Part shown: piece by piece, positions 7,084 through 14,894 of the stretch | Numbering within the stretch: the first letter of the stretch is position 1 | How the letters are laid out: the number at the start of each line of letters is the position of its first letter | Virus record (IMG/VR): IMGVR_UViG_3300043395_002348 | Coordinates: 1 to 45,338 of that record | From: a virus | Length of the DNA stretch: 45,338 nt | Strand: one strand, 5' to 3' | The notes under the pieces: generated by a model | The model's input: only the letters and a program-made list of their open reading frames with translations | What the model was told of the DNA's origin: nothing | Database searches by the model: none | Translations under genes and position numbers: made by a program

Positions 7084-7992
7084 ATGGATTATATTAGACT
7101 CTTAGACATTACAAACCAATACCCAAACTTACCAAGCTACGTTAGACAAAACGAAAAATTGGTAAACTTATTTGGTCTATACAAAGAAACGAATAAGTTA
7201 GAATTTAAAATGCCATCAATTGAATATATAAAGCCAGTTGATGATTTAAATTTAAGATTAATATTTGGATTTAGAAAAAATATAGAGGATAAAGATATAA
7301 AATATTTTACATCTCAGCAATTTTATTCTGATATGGAAGCTTCAAACATTGAGGGTAATCCGTATTTTTATTTACAATCAAATAAAGTTCAGTTTATTGT
7401 TTTAGTAAATTTAGAAAAATTTATTTCAACATTTGAAAAACTAAAAGAAATTGAAAATAAGCAGGGTATAGATGTTAAAATAAATAATTTTATAAGACAA
7501 GATAGTTCAATTAATTACGAAAGATTAATGAGATATTTTGATTGGGTTTTATCAAAACCATCTTTGGATGAAATAGATACTGATGGTGTAATACCTGCTG
7601 ACAAATTAGCAGAATGGGAGGTTGGTGATTATGACCCGATTATGATGAAATGGTCATTTAATAAAGATAAAGATGCTAAAGCAAAAGAAAATATACAACC
7701 ACCACCTGTAAGTAAATCTACGATTGAAAACTGGAGATTAGTAAGAAAAAGAAATTTAGATAGAAATGGAATGGGTATTTATCCTACTCCAAATGTAAAA
7801 AACTTCAATTCAGGTAAAAAGAATAAGGCTGATAAACGTACAGGTATTATAAACGAAGGTCAAACTTTTACTGGATATAAATACAAAACATTGGATAATG
7901 GATTTGTTATATGGGCACTACAAGGTACGAATGATACAGATCCAACCGGATATGCTTTTCAAGGAAAAGGTGATACTGTAGAAAAGGTTTAA
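7084..7992 (+). CDS. Hypothetical protein (302 aa)
   Basis: A 302-residue soluble protein starting MDYIRLLDITNQYPN. The N-terminal two thirds look mixed alpha/beta with many charged residues; the C-terminal third is Lys/Asn-rich (KKNKADKRTG) and ends in a beta-rich stretch (GQTFTGYKYKTLDNGFVIWALQG). No signal peptide, membrane helix or catalytic motif. A GTG start at 7069 overlapping the deaminase stop is possible and would add five residues. Its late-type motif and position after nucleotide genes give no firm function; not recognised. Confidence 0.7.
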   Translation: MDYIRLLDITNQYPNLPSYVRQNEKLVNLFGLYKETNKLEFKMPSIEYIKPVDDLNLRLIFGFRKNIEDKDIKYFTSQQFYSDMEASNIEGNPYFYLQSNKVQFIVLVNLEKFISTFEKLKEIENKQGIDVKINNFIRQDSSINYERLMRYFDWVLSKPSLDEIDTDGVIPADKLAEWEVGDYDPIMMKWSFNKDKDAKAKENIQPPPVSKSTIENWRLVRKRNLDRNGMGIYPTPNVKNFNSGKKNKADKRTGIINEGQTFTGYKYKTLDNGFVIWALQGTNDTDPTGYAFQGKGDTVEKV

Positions 7993-8004
7993 TATTTTTT
8001 AATT

Positions 8005-8014
8005 ATATTTATAA
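8005..8014 (+). promoter_or_regulatory. Candidate late promoter ATATTTATAA (before 8034)
   Basis: Recurring core with the AA extension, 19 nt before the ATG at 8034, the commonest spacing class of this motif. An AAAAAAGG sequence lies between it and the start codon. Confidence 0.5.
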
Positions 8015-8033
8015 GTAATAAAAAAGGTTGCCG

Positions 8034-8384
8034 ATGGTTAGTCCGAATGTGAAGTGGCAAAAATACCTTAATAGTTCCAACCCTTCTATTAATAGGTATT
8101 TAAACAATTACGGAGATTCACTTCTTCAACAAACATTCCAGCGATTAGCAAACGCTATCAAATCAAAAAAATCTCACATTATTTTATTTCGTTTCAAAGA
8201 TTCCGATATAATTTCAAAAGTATATCAGAGGGACTACATTACTGCTTTAGAAGAATTACTAAATTTATGTGTACGTTTAGAGAAATATGAATTGTGTAGT
8301 GAAATACATTCTCAATTAAAAATTATAAAATTAAAGAAAGCTAGAGGAAAACCAAAAGCAAGGGTTACAAATATTAACCTGTAA
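8034..8384 (+). CDS. Hypothetical protein (116 aa)
   Basis: A 116-residue basic, mostly helical protein (MVSPNVKWQKYLNSS...) ending in a Lys/Arg-rich tail (KLKKARGKPKAR). I chose ATG 8034, preceded by AAAAAAGG at about 6-12 nt, over a TTG two codons upstream. No family recognised. It lies directly before PhoH with an 11-nt gap and is likely co-expressed with it. The basic tail would fit nucleic-acid contact, but that is inference only. Confidence 0.65.
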   Translation: MVSPNVKWQKYLNSSNPSINRYLNNYGDSLLQQTFQRLANAIKSKKSHIILFRFKDSDIISKVYQRDYITALEELLNLCVRLEKYELCSEIHSQLKIIKLKKARGKPKARVTNINL

Positions 8385-8395
8385 AATGTATCAGT

Positions 8396-9250
8396 ATGGC
8401 TAGGAAAAAAGTTAGTGAAGAAGAAGTTGAAAAAGTTGTAGTAAAAGAGTATAAGTTATCTTATCCAAAAGTTATAAAGAAAATCAAATTTAAAACATAT
8501 AATCAGAAAAGATTTTACAAAGCAATAGAACATCCCAATCATAATATTATAATGGGACATGCCTTAGCCGGAGCTGGTAAGACGTATATATCAATACAAA
8601 AAGGTTTAGAGTTATTATTACATCGTTTATCGCATATTGAAAAATTAATTATTATTAATCCAACTGTTGATGTTGGTAGTGAAGATAAGTTAGGCCATTT
8701 GCCTGGCGATTTGATGGAAAAGATTGCCGTACATAATGAATCATCTTTATTCATAATGCACAAAATAATCGGACCTGTTGAAACTAAAAAGTTAATTGAC
8801 CAAGGTAAGATTGAGTTCAGAGTATTAAACTTTCTTAGGGGTATAAACTTTGAAAAGAGTTACATAATTTTAGATGAAGCACAAAATGCATCACCACAAC
8901 AATTAAAAACCCTAATCACTCGTATTTCAGATGATGCTAAATTAGTTATTGAAGGTGACCTTTCACAATGTGATAAATACAAAAACAATGGTTCACCTGC
9001 GTACACAAAAAGTGGATTCTTTGATGTATGGAAACGATTAGCAAAAGTAAAAGGAGTTTATCAGATAGAATTTACAAAAGAGGATTGTATTCGTTCTGGT
9101 ATTGTAAAAAGAGTACTTGAAAGATATGAATTAGAGGAGCAAATTTATTTGGGTGAAAATAACCTTTATGAATTGGACTTCAATTTTAAGCCATTTCCTG
9201 ATGAAGATGAGATGGGAATCATTGAAAATGAAGGTTTTATAACTAATTGA
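8396..9250 (+). CDS. phoH: PhoH-like P-loop ATPase
   Basis: PhoH-family ATPase of 284 residues. Walker A is GHALAGAGKT (54-63), Walker B YIILDEAQN (about 156-164), then the PhoH-typical ITRISDDAKLVIEGDLSQCD and a terminal IVKRVLERY. PhoH proteins are widespread in phages of aquatic bacteria. They relate to RNA helicase-like ATPases and their role in infection is unsettled. Here a charged 30-residue N-terminal extension precedes the core. An intrinsic terminator follows the gene, so it ends a transcription unit. Confidence 0.9.
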   Translation: MARKKVSEEEVEKVVVKEYKLSYPKVIKKIKFKTYNQKRFYKAIEHPNHNIIMGHALAGAGKTYISIQKGLELLLHRLSHIEKLIIINPTVDVGSEDKLGHLPGDLMEKIAVHNESSLFIMHKIIGPVETKKLIDQGKIEFRVLNFLRGINFEKSYIILDEAQNASPQQLKTLITRISDDAKLVIEGDLSQCDKYKNNGSPAYTKSGFFDVWKRLAKVKGVYQIEFTKEDCIRSGIVKRVLERYELEEQIYLGENNLYELDFNFKPFPDEDEMGIIENEGFITN

Positions 9251-9270
9251 TTTTCAATTACTTATAAATA

Positions 9271-9316
9271 GGGGACGTAACTGGTTGATTTTCAACACGT
9301 TATTTCCCCTTTTTTA
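9271..9316 (+). terminator. Intrinsic terminator after phoH
   Basis: GGGGA (9271-9275) pairs with TCCCC (9306-9310), with further pairing of GTAAC/GTTAT and an apical GTTGA/TCAAC hairpin, followed by TTTTTT at 9311-9316. A second small palindrome (TAATTGA/TCAATTA, 9244-9260) overlaps the phoH stop codon. Confidence 0.65.
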
Positions 9317-9317
9317 T

Positions 9318-9349
9318 TTGGAAAATTCGGGTATTTTTCGTATCTTTAC
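9318..9349 (+). promoter_or_regulatory. Bacteroidota-type promoter for the 5'-nucleotidase unit
   Basis: TTTG 9318-9321, 20-nt spacer, TATCTTTA 9342-9349, 22 nt before the ATG at 9372. It begins 1 nt after the T-run of the preceding terminator, so termination and restart are packed together. Confidence 0.55.
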
Positions 9350-9371
9350 TATGTAAACAAATTGAGAGATT

Positions 9372-9851
9372 ATGTCAAAGAAGGTAGTATGGATTGATAT
9401 GGATGGTGTGCTAGTTGATTTCAATGGACACGTTAAAGAAACTATATCAAATAACACATTTTTAAGAGAAGCTTATAAAGGTAGGTATGACCACATACCA
9501 GGTATTTTCAGAAACCCAAAACCAATTGAAGGAGCTATTGAAGCAGTTAAGAAATTGCACGAAAGTGGAAAGTACGAATTGTATATAGCCACCGCAGCAC
9601 CTTGGGGTAATCCAATGAGTGCTATGGATAAACGATTTTGGATTGAAGAACACTTTGGTAGATTGTTCCATAAGAAAATGGCAATTACTCACCTTAAAGG
9701 AATGTTGATAGGTGATTATCTTATTGATGATAGAACAGCAAACGGAGCTGGTGAATTCAAAGGAGAACTTCTTAGATTCGGATGGTCTTATGAAACTGAA
9801 ACTTTTAACGAATATCCAACTTGGGATTCTATACTTAAAAAACTTTTATAA
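9372..9851 (+). CDS. 5'(3')-deoxyribonucleotidase-like HAD phosphatase
   Basis: A 159-residue HAD-superfamily hydrolase of the NT5C/5'-nucleotidase type, which removes phosphate from deoxynucleoside monophosphates. HAD motif I is WIDMDGVLVDF (7-17, nucleophile Asp and general acid Asp), motif II lies in IATAAPWGN, and motif IV is GDYLIDDRTANG. The small size matches phage and mitochondrial deoxynucleotidases. It would help recycle or balance dNMP pools with the dCMP deaminase and ThyA in this window. The stop overlaps the start of a lipoprotein gene (TAATG). Confidence 0.85.
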   Translation: MSKKVVWIDMDGVLVDFNGHVKETISNNTFLREAYKGRYDHIPGIFRNPKPIEGAIEAVKKLHESGKYELYIATAAPWGNPMSAMDKRFWIEEHFGRLFHKKMAITHLKGMLIGDYLIDDRTANGAGEFKGELLRFGWSYETETFNEYPTWDSILKKLL

Positions 9852-10396
9852 TGAAAAAACTCTTAACCCCTATTGTTTGTTTATTATTTATTGCTTGTGA
9901 GAAAAATGAAATACTACCACAACCAAAAGAGTACACATTTACAATTGATTCGGTCTTAACTAAAGATGGAGCTCGCTCTTTACCTTTAGATGCTAATGGA
10001 TTTTATCACCTTCGTTTAATACGAAATGCAAATCAGCAACCGCATAGAATAACAGGTAAAATTTTATTAAATGGTAAAGAACCATATCCTGTTGAAAAAA
10101 TTGAATGGGAAAATAATATGTTTTGGTGGCTTAGAAAAGGTGATACAACAGCAACTATTACGACTGCATATGTAAATTACTTTACAGGTCAATTTACTAT
10201 TGTTAATTTACCACCTATGATTGCTAGTAAAGATGAATTAGTTCCAACCATAAATAAATTTTCTTATAGTGGTACTAACGGAGAAATTAATACAATTATA
10301 TCACCAATATCAGAAATGATAGGCGATACTATGGTAGTAAAAGGTAAACATAGTATTTCAAATAAAATTGTTTTTACTAAAATTATTTTAGAATAA
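9851..10396 (+). CDS. Phage-encoded lipoprotein (181 aa)
   Basis: Residues 1-16 form a lipoprotein signal peptide (MKKLLTPIVCLLFIAC), with the lipidated Cys followed by EKNEILPQPKE. The rest is beta-rich (YTFTIDSVLTKDG, NKFSYSGTNGEINTII) with no catalytic motif. The CEKNEILPQP start resembles the CRKFDE-P-P start of the twin lipoproteins at 25451 and 25815, which suggests a related membrane-attached module. It is unusual to find this between a nucleotidase and a soluble hypothetical gene, overlapped by 1 nt at both ends. Confidence 0.75.
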   Translation: MKKLLTPIVCLLFIACEKNEILPQPKEYTFTIDSVLTKDGARSLPLDANGFYHLRLIRNANQQPHRITGKILLNGKEPYPVEKIEWENNMFWWLRKGDTTATITTAYVNYFTGQFTIVNLPPMIASKDELVPTINKFSYSGTNGEINTIISPISEMIGDTMVVKGKHSISNKIVFTKIILE

Positions 10397-10761
10397 TGAG
10401 AAAAAAAGAAATTAAACTACCAATGACTCCAATAACCGAAGATACATTTATCAGACAGGGTTGGAAAAAAGTAGAAGCTGGTGATGGTATGAATGATGAT
10501 GGTGATGATGAAGGTGGTCATTATTATTGGATTCTACCAATACCAAAATTTAGAGAAGATGAATTTGCACCACTATTAGTTTCAAACGCTACCGATGAAC
10601 AATTGATGTTAAAAGAAATTGGATTAAAGCCAGGTCAATTTTTTATTGAAATATCTGATATGGATGGTTTGGGATTTTGTAGTAGTGAAGAAGAATTAGA
10701 TATACTTTATTCAGCTCTTTGTGGTGAAGATATTGAAGAAAATTTGGAAGATTCAAAATAA
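10396..10761 (+). CDS. Hypothetical acidic protein (121 aa)
   Basis: A 121-residue acidic protein coupled by TAATG to the lipoprotein gene. An Asp/Gly-rich stretch (GMNDDGDDEGGHYYWI, about 30-45) precedes a helical acidic C-terminus (SEEELDILYSALCGEDIEENLEDSK). No signal peptide or membrane helix. The Asp cluster could bind metal but lacks EF-hand spacing. The last 20 bases hold the -33 element of the promoter for the next gene. Confidence 0.65.
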   Translation: MRKKEIKLPMTPITEDTFIRQGWKKVEAGDGMNDDGDDEGGHYYWILPIPKFREDEFAPLLVSNATDEQLMLKEIGLKPGQFFIEISDMDGLGFCSSEEELDILYSALCGEDIEENLEDSK

Positions 10762-10774
10762 ATTCGTATATTTG
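10743..10774 (+). promoter_or_regulatory. Bacteroidota-type promoter for the HD-domain gene
   Basis: TTTG 10743-10746, 20-nt spacer, full TATATTTG 10767-10774. The -33 element lies inside the previous coding region. The ATG at 10779 is only 4 nt past the -7 element, so the transcript should be leaderless or nearly so. Confidence 0.65.
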
Positions 10775-10778
10775 TGTT

Positions 10779-11444
10779 ATGAGAAATTATACAGAACAAC
10801 AACTAAAAGAAAACTATGATAAGTTCATAGGGTTTGTGAAGAAAGCATTCGCTAAACAACCTGAACGTTTAGAAAAGCTTTTGCATATGTATTCCGAAGA
10901 AGAATTAGGAATGGAATTGCTGGTTGCTCCAGCAAGTGGTAGAGCGCACTTTCACTCAGCTTATATTGGTGGATATATGGACCATGTGATGAACGTATGT
11001 AAGAATGCTATTGGAATGATGAAGCAATTCAAAGAAGGTGGTGGTGTTATTGATTTTGAAGTTGAAGAATTATTATTTGCAGCTTTACATCACGACTTAG
11101 GAAAGTTAGGAGATGGTACAAAACCATATTATGTTCCTGAACAAAGTGATTGGCATCGTAAAAACCAAGGTTCTTTATTTACCCAAAATGGAGAATTGCA
11201 CTATATGGATGTAACACACCGAGCTATTTGGTTATTACAAAAATACGGAATAGAATTTACTCAAAAAGAAATGTTAGGTATTATGTTGGCGGATGGATTG
11301 TATAACAAAGCCAATGAGAAGTATTTCATTTCTTATACAGAAGATTTCGCATTAAAAACAGAATTACCTTACTTAATACATTGGGCAGACCATATGAGTT
11401 GCCGATTAGAAAGTAATGAATATAAAAATGGTGTAAAATTTTAA
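10779..11444 (+). CDS. HD-domain phosphohydrolase
   Basis: A 221-residue protein of the HD superfamily. Metal-binding residues are visible as a His in GGYMDHVM (about 68), the HD pair in LHHDLGKLGDG (about 107-108), downstream His residues (MDVTHRAIW) and Asp in IHWADHMSCRLE near the C-terminus. Such proteins hydrolyse phosphate esters, often of nucleotides or cyclic nucleotides; the substrate cannot be told. The adjacent nucleotide genes favour a dNMP or dNTP substrate, while degradation of a defence signalling nucleotide is a less supported option. Confidence 0.8.
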   Translation: MRNYTEQQLKENYDKFIGFVKKAFAKQPERLEKLLHMYSEEELGMELLVAPASGRAHFHSAYIGGYMDHVMNVCKNAIGMMKQFKEGGGVIDFEVEELLFAALHHDLGKLGDGTKPYYVPEQSDWHRKNQGSLFTQNGELHYMDVTHRAIWLLQKYGIEFTQKEMLGIMLADGLYNKANEKYFISYTEDFALKTELPYLIHWADHMSCRLESNEYKNGVKF

Positions 11445-11490
11445 TTACGCTATACTTATATAACGATAGTACCCGGCCGGTATATCAACC

Positions 11491-11515
11491 CTAAATCGCT
11501 CAAAAGAGGATTTAG
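11491..11515 (+). repeat. Inverted repeat between the HD and Hsp20 genes
   Basis: CTAAATC (11491-11497) and GATTTAG (11509-11515) with an 11-nt loop, preceded by the palindrome CCGGCCGG (11473-11480), in a 96-nt gap. There is no T-run, so a terminator is unlikely. It may be an mRNA structure or operator upstream of the hsp20 start. Confidence 0.3.
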
Positions 11516-11540
11516 ATTTAACGCTTAAAAAAGGTAAAAA

Positions 11541-12029
11541 ATGAAAAATCAAATCAATCGTGCTTTCCCTATGGCACCAGCAGTATTTAATAGGGATGAG
11601 TTTTTCGCTCCATTCGATACTCTCTTAGATAGAGTATTTTCAGAAAGTTTTCCAGAGTTTTCAAGAGAATTAGGTGTTCAGCCATTTGGTCAAAACGCAT
11701 ATCCAAAATGTGATATTGTGGATTTTTCCGATAGAATTGAAATCATCGCCGAAATTCCTGGTCTAAGTAAAGACCAAATCACTATTGATGTAGAAGATAA
11801 TATCATCACATTAAAAGGTGAAAAGAACTCTAAGGTAGAAGAAAAAGAAGGTGGTACTTATCTTCGTAGAGAAGTAAAACGTTCTTCATTCCAAAGAACT
11901 TTCACAGCTGATAACAAAATTTTCAATTTGGATAAGTTGAAAGCTAAGTTTGAAGATGGGGTATTGGAACTTACAGTACCAAAAAGAGAAAAGGAACAAC
12001 CTAAGAAAAGGACAATTTCAATAGGGTAA
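11541..12029 (+). CDS. Small heat-shock protein Hsp20
   Basis: A 162-residue alpha-crystallin-type chaperone. The alpha-crystallin domain runs from about 50 to 150: AEIPGLSKDQITIDVEDNIITLKGEK, then REVKRSSFQRTF, then KAKFEDGVLELTVPK, followed by a C-terminal KKRTISIG containing the I-x-I anchor. Hsp20 binds unfolding proteins without ATP. It is frequent in T4-like phages of aquatic bacteria and may help capsid or tail assembly. AAAAAAGG lies before the ATG, and a strong terminator ends the gene, so it is likely monocistronic. Confidence 0.92.
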   Translation: MKNQINRAFPMAPAVFNRDEFFAPFDTLLDRVFSESFPEFSRELGVQPFGQNAYPKCDIVDFSDRIEIIAEIPGLSKDQITIDVEDNIITLKGEKNSKVEEKEGGTYLRREVKRSSFQRTFTADNKIFNLDKLKAKFEDGVLELTVPKREKEQPKKRTISIG

Positions 12030-12045
12030 TCCTAACAAAATATAA

Positions 12046-12075
12046 AAGGGTGGGTATCAAAATCCACCCTTTTTC
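12046..12075 (+). terminator. Intrinsic terminator after hsp20
   Basis: AAGGGTGG (12046-12053) pairs perfectly with CCACCCTT (12064-12071), and a T-rich run follows. A candidate late promoter starts 15 nt further on. Confidence 0.85.
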
Positions 12076-12085
12076 TTTTTATTGA

Positions 12086-12093
12086 ATATTTAT
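12086..12093 (+). promoter_or_regulatory. Candidate late promoter ATATTTAT (before 12119)
   Basis: Recurring core 25 nt before the ATG at 12119, directly downstream of the hsp20 terminator. Confidence 0.55.
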
Positions 12094-12118
12094 TATAACA
12101 AATAAACAAAAAGTTTTT

Positions 12119-12298
12119 ATGAAACCTGAATACAAAATGAGAGCTCAAGAGAATTTAGAAGCAATTGCTAAAAGAGCTAAAGTTATTTCTGAAATGTTAA
12201 ATGGAGAAAGACCAGTTAATCAAGATGAAGCAAAAAGAGTAACTAAAGAAATTGAAAGATTGGTTGAGTTGACACAAAATATTGTAGACTTATCGTAA
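12119..12298 (+). CDS. Small helical hypothetical protein (59 aa)
   Basis: A 59-residue ORF, almost wholly alpha-helical and charged (MRAQENLEAIAKRAKVIS, then RVTKEIERLVELTQNIVDLS), with heptad-like hydrophobic spacing that suggests a short coiled coil. It begins 25 nt after a late-type promoter and ends 4 nt before the membrane protein at 12303, which also carries coiled coils. The two may act together. No family recognised. Confidence 0.6.
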   Translation: MKPEYKMRAQENLEAIAKRAKVISEMLNGERPVNQDEAKRVTKEIERLVELTQNIVDLS

Positions 12299-12302
12299 TA
12301 AA

Positions 12303-13640
12303 ATGAATTGGTTAAAAGTATTAGTTGGATTATCCGCAATCCTAGTTGCCGGATGTGCAGCTTACTTCTCCGTAACAGGATTGGGTGTATTATTCGCAGG
12401 AGCATCACTATCAGTAATGGTAATGGCTGGTGCGTTGGAGTTAGCTAAGTTAGTAGCAGCAACATACCTAAAGCAAGAATGGGATTCCCTTAAAGGATTT
12501 AACAAATGGTATTTAACTATATCAGTTGGTACTTTAATGCTTATCACATCCGCTGGTATCTTTGGTTACCTTTCAAATGCTTTCCAACAACAAAACCTTT
12601 CACTACAAAAAGTGGAAAGGGATATTTCAGTTTATCAAATGCAAATTGATAAGAATGATAAAGAGATTGAAAGATATACAACGCAATTAACAAATCAACA
12701 AAACATTCGTAATTCACAAGAAGCTAACATATCTAAAGTGGTAGAACGAAATGGTTCAACATCACGACTTTCACAAATGGTTCGTAATGCGGATAAAGAG
12801 ATTACAAATATTTCTAAACGTATTGATGAACTTACTATACAAAATAATGTAGCATTAGATTCAATCAATAATATTAAAAATAACAATATTGAATTAGAAA
12901 GAGAAGTAGGTGGATTCCGATTTGTTGCTGAAGCATTTGGTGTCCCACTTAATCAAGTTGTAAAGTTTTTTATATTTGTAATTGTATTAGTATTTGACCC
13001 ATTAGCGGTAGCATTGATTATTGCATTTAATGGATTGTTAATGAAACCAAAAAGAAAAGATGTGATAAAATCATCACAACTTAAAAAAGAATCTCAATTA
13101 TATGAGGTATATGGTGATAAAGAAAAACAAAGAGAAGCTTTGGTTGAAATGATGAAAGCAGATGAAGAAGCAGGATTATACAACGATGATGTTTCAGAAT
13201 GGGATTCTACACTTAACGATGGGTTAGAAGAATTAGATGAAATTAAAAAACCAAACGAAGCATTAGTAGAAGCGGCTCAAAAATATGAGGCTGAAAAAAA
13301 AAATGAAATTGAAACCGCTCCAACAAATGTGGAAAAAAATGAAATAACTGATGAAGAACTTTTAAATCTTAAAGCGGATTATTCTAATAGGGGAATTGAT
13401 TTAGATGGAGATGGTTCTATTGATGGATATGATACTGATGGTGATGGTATGATAGATAGAGTAACAGCTCACCCAAATAGAGCTCCTTTAATTAAAAATT
13501 TGCTTCCATATTATGCTAGACCGGGGTTTGATTGGAATGACCGTAGAAATTGGATAAATGACCAAAATGCGGTTAATTATTGGATAAAAAACATCAAACC
13601 TTCACAATATCCAACTGATTTTACAAGCAAATCATATTAA
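12303..13640 (+). CDS. Coiled-coil membrane protein with Ca-binding-type Asp repeats (445 aa)
   Basis: Residues about 5-60 and 72-92 are hydrophobic membrane segments. Residues about 95-205 form a long coiled coil (QKVERDISVYQMQIDKNDKEIERY...), and a further membrane segment lies near 222-247 (VVKFFIFVIVLVFDPLAVALIIAF). A cytoplasmic-type Glu/Lys region follows, then DLDGDGSIDGYDTDGDGMID (about 358-377), a double EF-hand-like or thrombospondin-3-like calcium motif, and an aromatic tail (PYYARPGFDWNDRRNW). The layout resembles coil-containing membrane proteins seen in T4-like phages, whose function is unknown. The calcium motif recurs in the membrane protein at 26623. Confidence 0.75.
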   Translation: MNWLKVLVGLSAILVAGCAAYFSVTGLGVLFAGASLSVMVMAGALELAKLVAATYLKQEWDSLKGFNKWYLTISVGTLMLITSAGIFGYLSNAFQQQNLSLQKVERDISVYQMQIDKNDKEIERYTTQLTNQQNIRNSQEANISKVVERNGSTSRLSQMVRNADKEITNISKRIDELTIQNNVALDSINNIKNNNIELEREVGGFRFVAEAFGVPLNQVVKFFIFVIVLVFDPLAVALIIAFNGLLMKPKRKDVIKSSQLKKESQLYEVYGDKEKQREALVEMMKADEEAGLYNDDVSEWDSTLNDGLEELDEIKKPNEALVEAAQKYEAEKKNEIETAPTNVEKNEITDEELLNLKADYSNRGIDLDGDGSIDGYDTDGDGMIDRVTAHPNRAPLIKNLLPYYARPGFDWNDRRNWINDQNAVNYWIKNIKPSQYPTDFTSKSY

Positions 13641-13642
13641 TA

Positions 13643-13674
13643 TTTGGTAAATCCAAATAATTTTTGTATATTTG
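13643..13674 (+). promoter_or_regulatory. Bacteroidota-type promoter for the UV endonuclease unit
   Basis: TTTG 13643-13646, 20-nt spacer, full TATATTTG 13667-13674, beginning 2 nt after the previous stop codon and 24 nt before the ATG at 13699. Confidence 0.7.
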
Positions 13675-13698
13675 TATAACAACAAATTATACCAAAAT

Positions 13699-14571
13699 AT
13701 GAATTTAGGATACGCTTGTATCAATATGACAATGGGTAAGAAAGTTACAACTAACCGAGCTATGGTTAAACGTACTTTCCAACAAAAAGGTTTAGATTAT
13801 GTATCAGAACTTGCATTACTCAATGCAAAAGATATTATTAAAATCTTAGAATGGAATAGATTAAATGGTATTAGTTTATTCAGATTATCATCCGCAATTA
13901 TACCTTGGGGTGACCACATTGATATTACACAACTAAAGGATTATAACGAAATTAAGAGAGAGTTAAAGAAAGCAGGTGATTTTGCAAAGTTTCACAACAT
14001 GCGTATTAATTCACATCCTGGTCCATTTGTAGTATTAACTTCACCAAAAGAATCAGTAGTTGAAGGTGCTATTAAAGATTTAGAACTTCATGCTAAGATA
14101 TTTGATTTGATGGGTTTATCTAAAACCCCATTCAACAATATTAACATTCATTGTAACGGAGTTTATGGAGATAAGCAATCTGCTATGGATAGATTTTGTA
14201 AGAACTTCAAAAGATTATCTAAATCAGTTCGTAGCCGTTTGACAGTTGAGAACGATGATAAGGCAACAATGTATTCAGTATTAGACCTTATGTATATTCA
14301 CCAAAAGACTGGTATTCCTATTGTATTCGATTATCACCACCATCAATTTTGTACAGGTGGTTTAACCGAAGAAGATGCACTTAAACTAGCAGCATCCACT
14401 TGGCCTGACGGAATCAGACAAGAAGTACACTATTCTGAATCAAAAGAAGGAAACAAACCACAAGCTCATTCTGACCTTATCAAAGAATTACCAAACGATT
14501 ATGGATTGGATATTGATGTAATGGTTGAGGCAAAGAAAAAAGAATTAGCAATACTACCTTTTATTAAATGA
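13699..14571 (+). CDS. uvsE: UV-damage endonuclease (UvdE/UvsE)
   Basis: A 290-residue TIM-barrel endonuclease that nicks DNA 5' of UV photoproducts. Family signatures are the start MNLGYACINMT, FRLSSAIIPWGDH, INSHPGPFVVL, NIHCNGVYGDK, LTVENDDK and VFDYHHHQF; the conserved His, Glu and Asp residues of the metal site are present. I take ATG 13699; a TTG at 13672 overlaps the promoter -7 element and would add nine residues that do not fit the family. A phage copy would protect its genome in sunlit habitats, an inference that agrees with the other aquatic-phage genes here. Confidence 0.9.
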   Translation: MNLGYACINMTMGKKVTTNRAMVKRTFQQKGLDYVSELALLNAKDIIKILEWNRLNGISLFRLSSAIIPWGDHIDITQLKDYNEIKRELKKAGDFAKFHNMRINSHPGPFVVLTSPKESVVEGAIKDLELHAKIFDLMGLSKTPFNNINIHCNGVYGDKQSAMDRFCKNFKRLSKSVRSRLTVENDDKATMYSVLDLMYIHQKTGIPIVFDYHHHQFCTGGLTEEDALKLAASTWPDGIRQEVHYSESKEGNKPQAHSDLIKELPNDYGLDIDVMVEAKKKELAILPFIK

Positions 14572-14894
14572 TGAATTATATAGCAATATTAACCTTTCAA
14601 ATAATGTTCAATATCTTTAAGGTATTGGAAATTAAATTTACTTATGAAAATCAATTGACAAGATTGATGCTTAATTCAGTATGGATTAACTTAGTATCAC
14701 TTGCTTCAGTTTATTTTTCATTAGATAGTTTATTGAAGGGTGATATGTGGGTACTACCTTTCTATATTGGTGGTAGTGTATTGGGTAAGTGGATAGCAAT
14801 GACACAAATGGATAATTTGGAATCTAAGTTATTCTTTTTCTTCAAAACAAAAACTGAAAAACCTAAAAGAAATGTCCGCACCAAAACTAATTGA
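14568..14894 (+). CDS. Small membrane protein (108 aa)
   Basis: A 108-residue protein overlapping the uvsE stop (ATGATG; ATG 14571 is an alternative start). There are three hydrophobic segments: about 3-20, 36-56 and 61-78 (VLPFYIGGSVLGKWIAM), then a Lys-rich cytoplasmic tail. Probably an inner-membrane protein. It overlaps the next gene by 23 nt. Three segments with a basic tail could suit a holin, but the early-type neighbourhood argues against lysis; function unknown. Confidence 0.65.
   Translation: MMNYIAILTFQIMFNIFKVLEIKFTYENQLTRLMLNSVWINLVSLASVYFSLDSLLKGDMWVLPFYIGGSVLGKWIAMTQMDNLESKLFFFFKTKTEKPKRNVRTKTN

Noticed and set aside
13672-13699. TTG start for the UV endonuclease
   Set aside because: It overlaps the promoter -7 element; the ATG at 13699 gives the family N-terminus.
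14568-14894. Holin assignment for the membrane protein after uvsE
   Set aside because: Early-type promoter and nucleotide-gene context; no lysin nearby.
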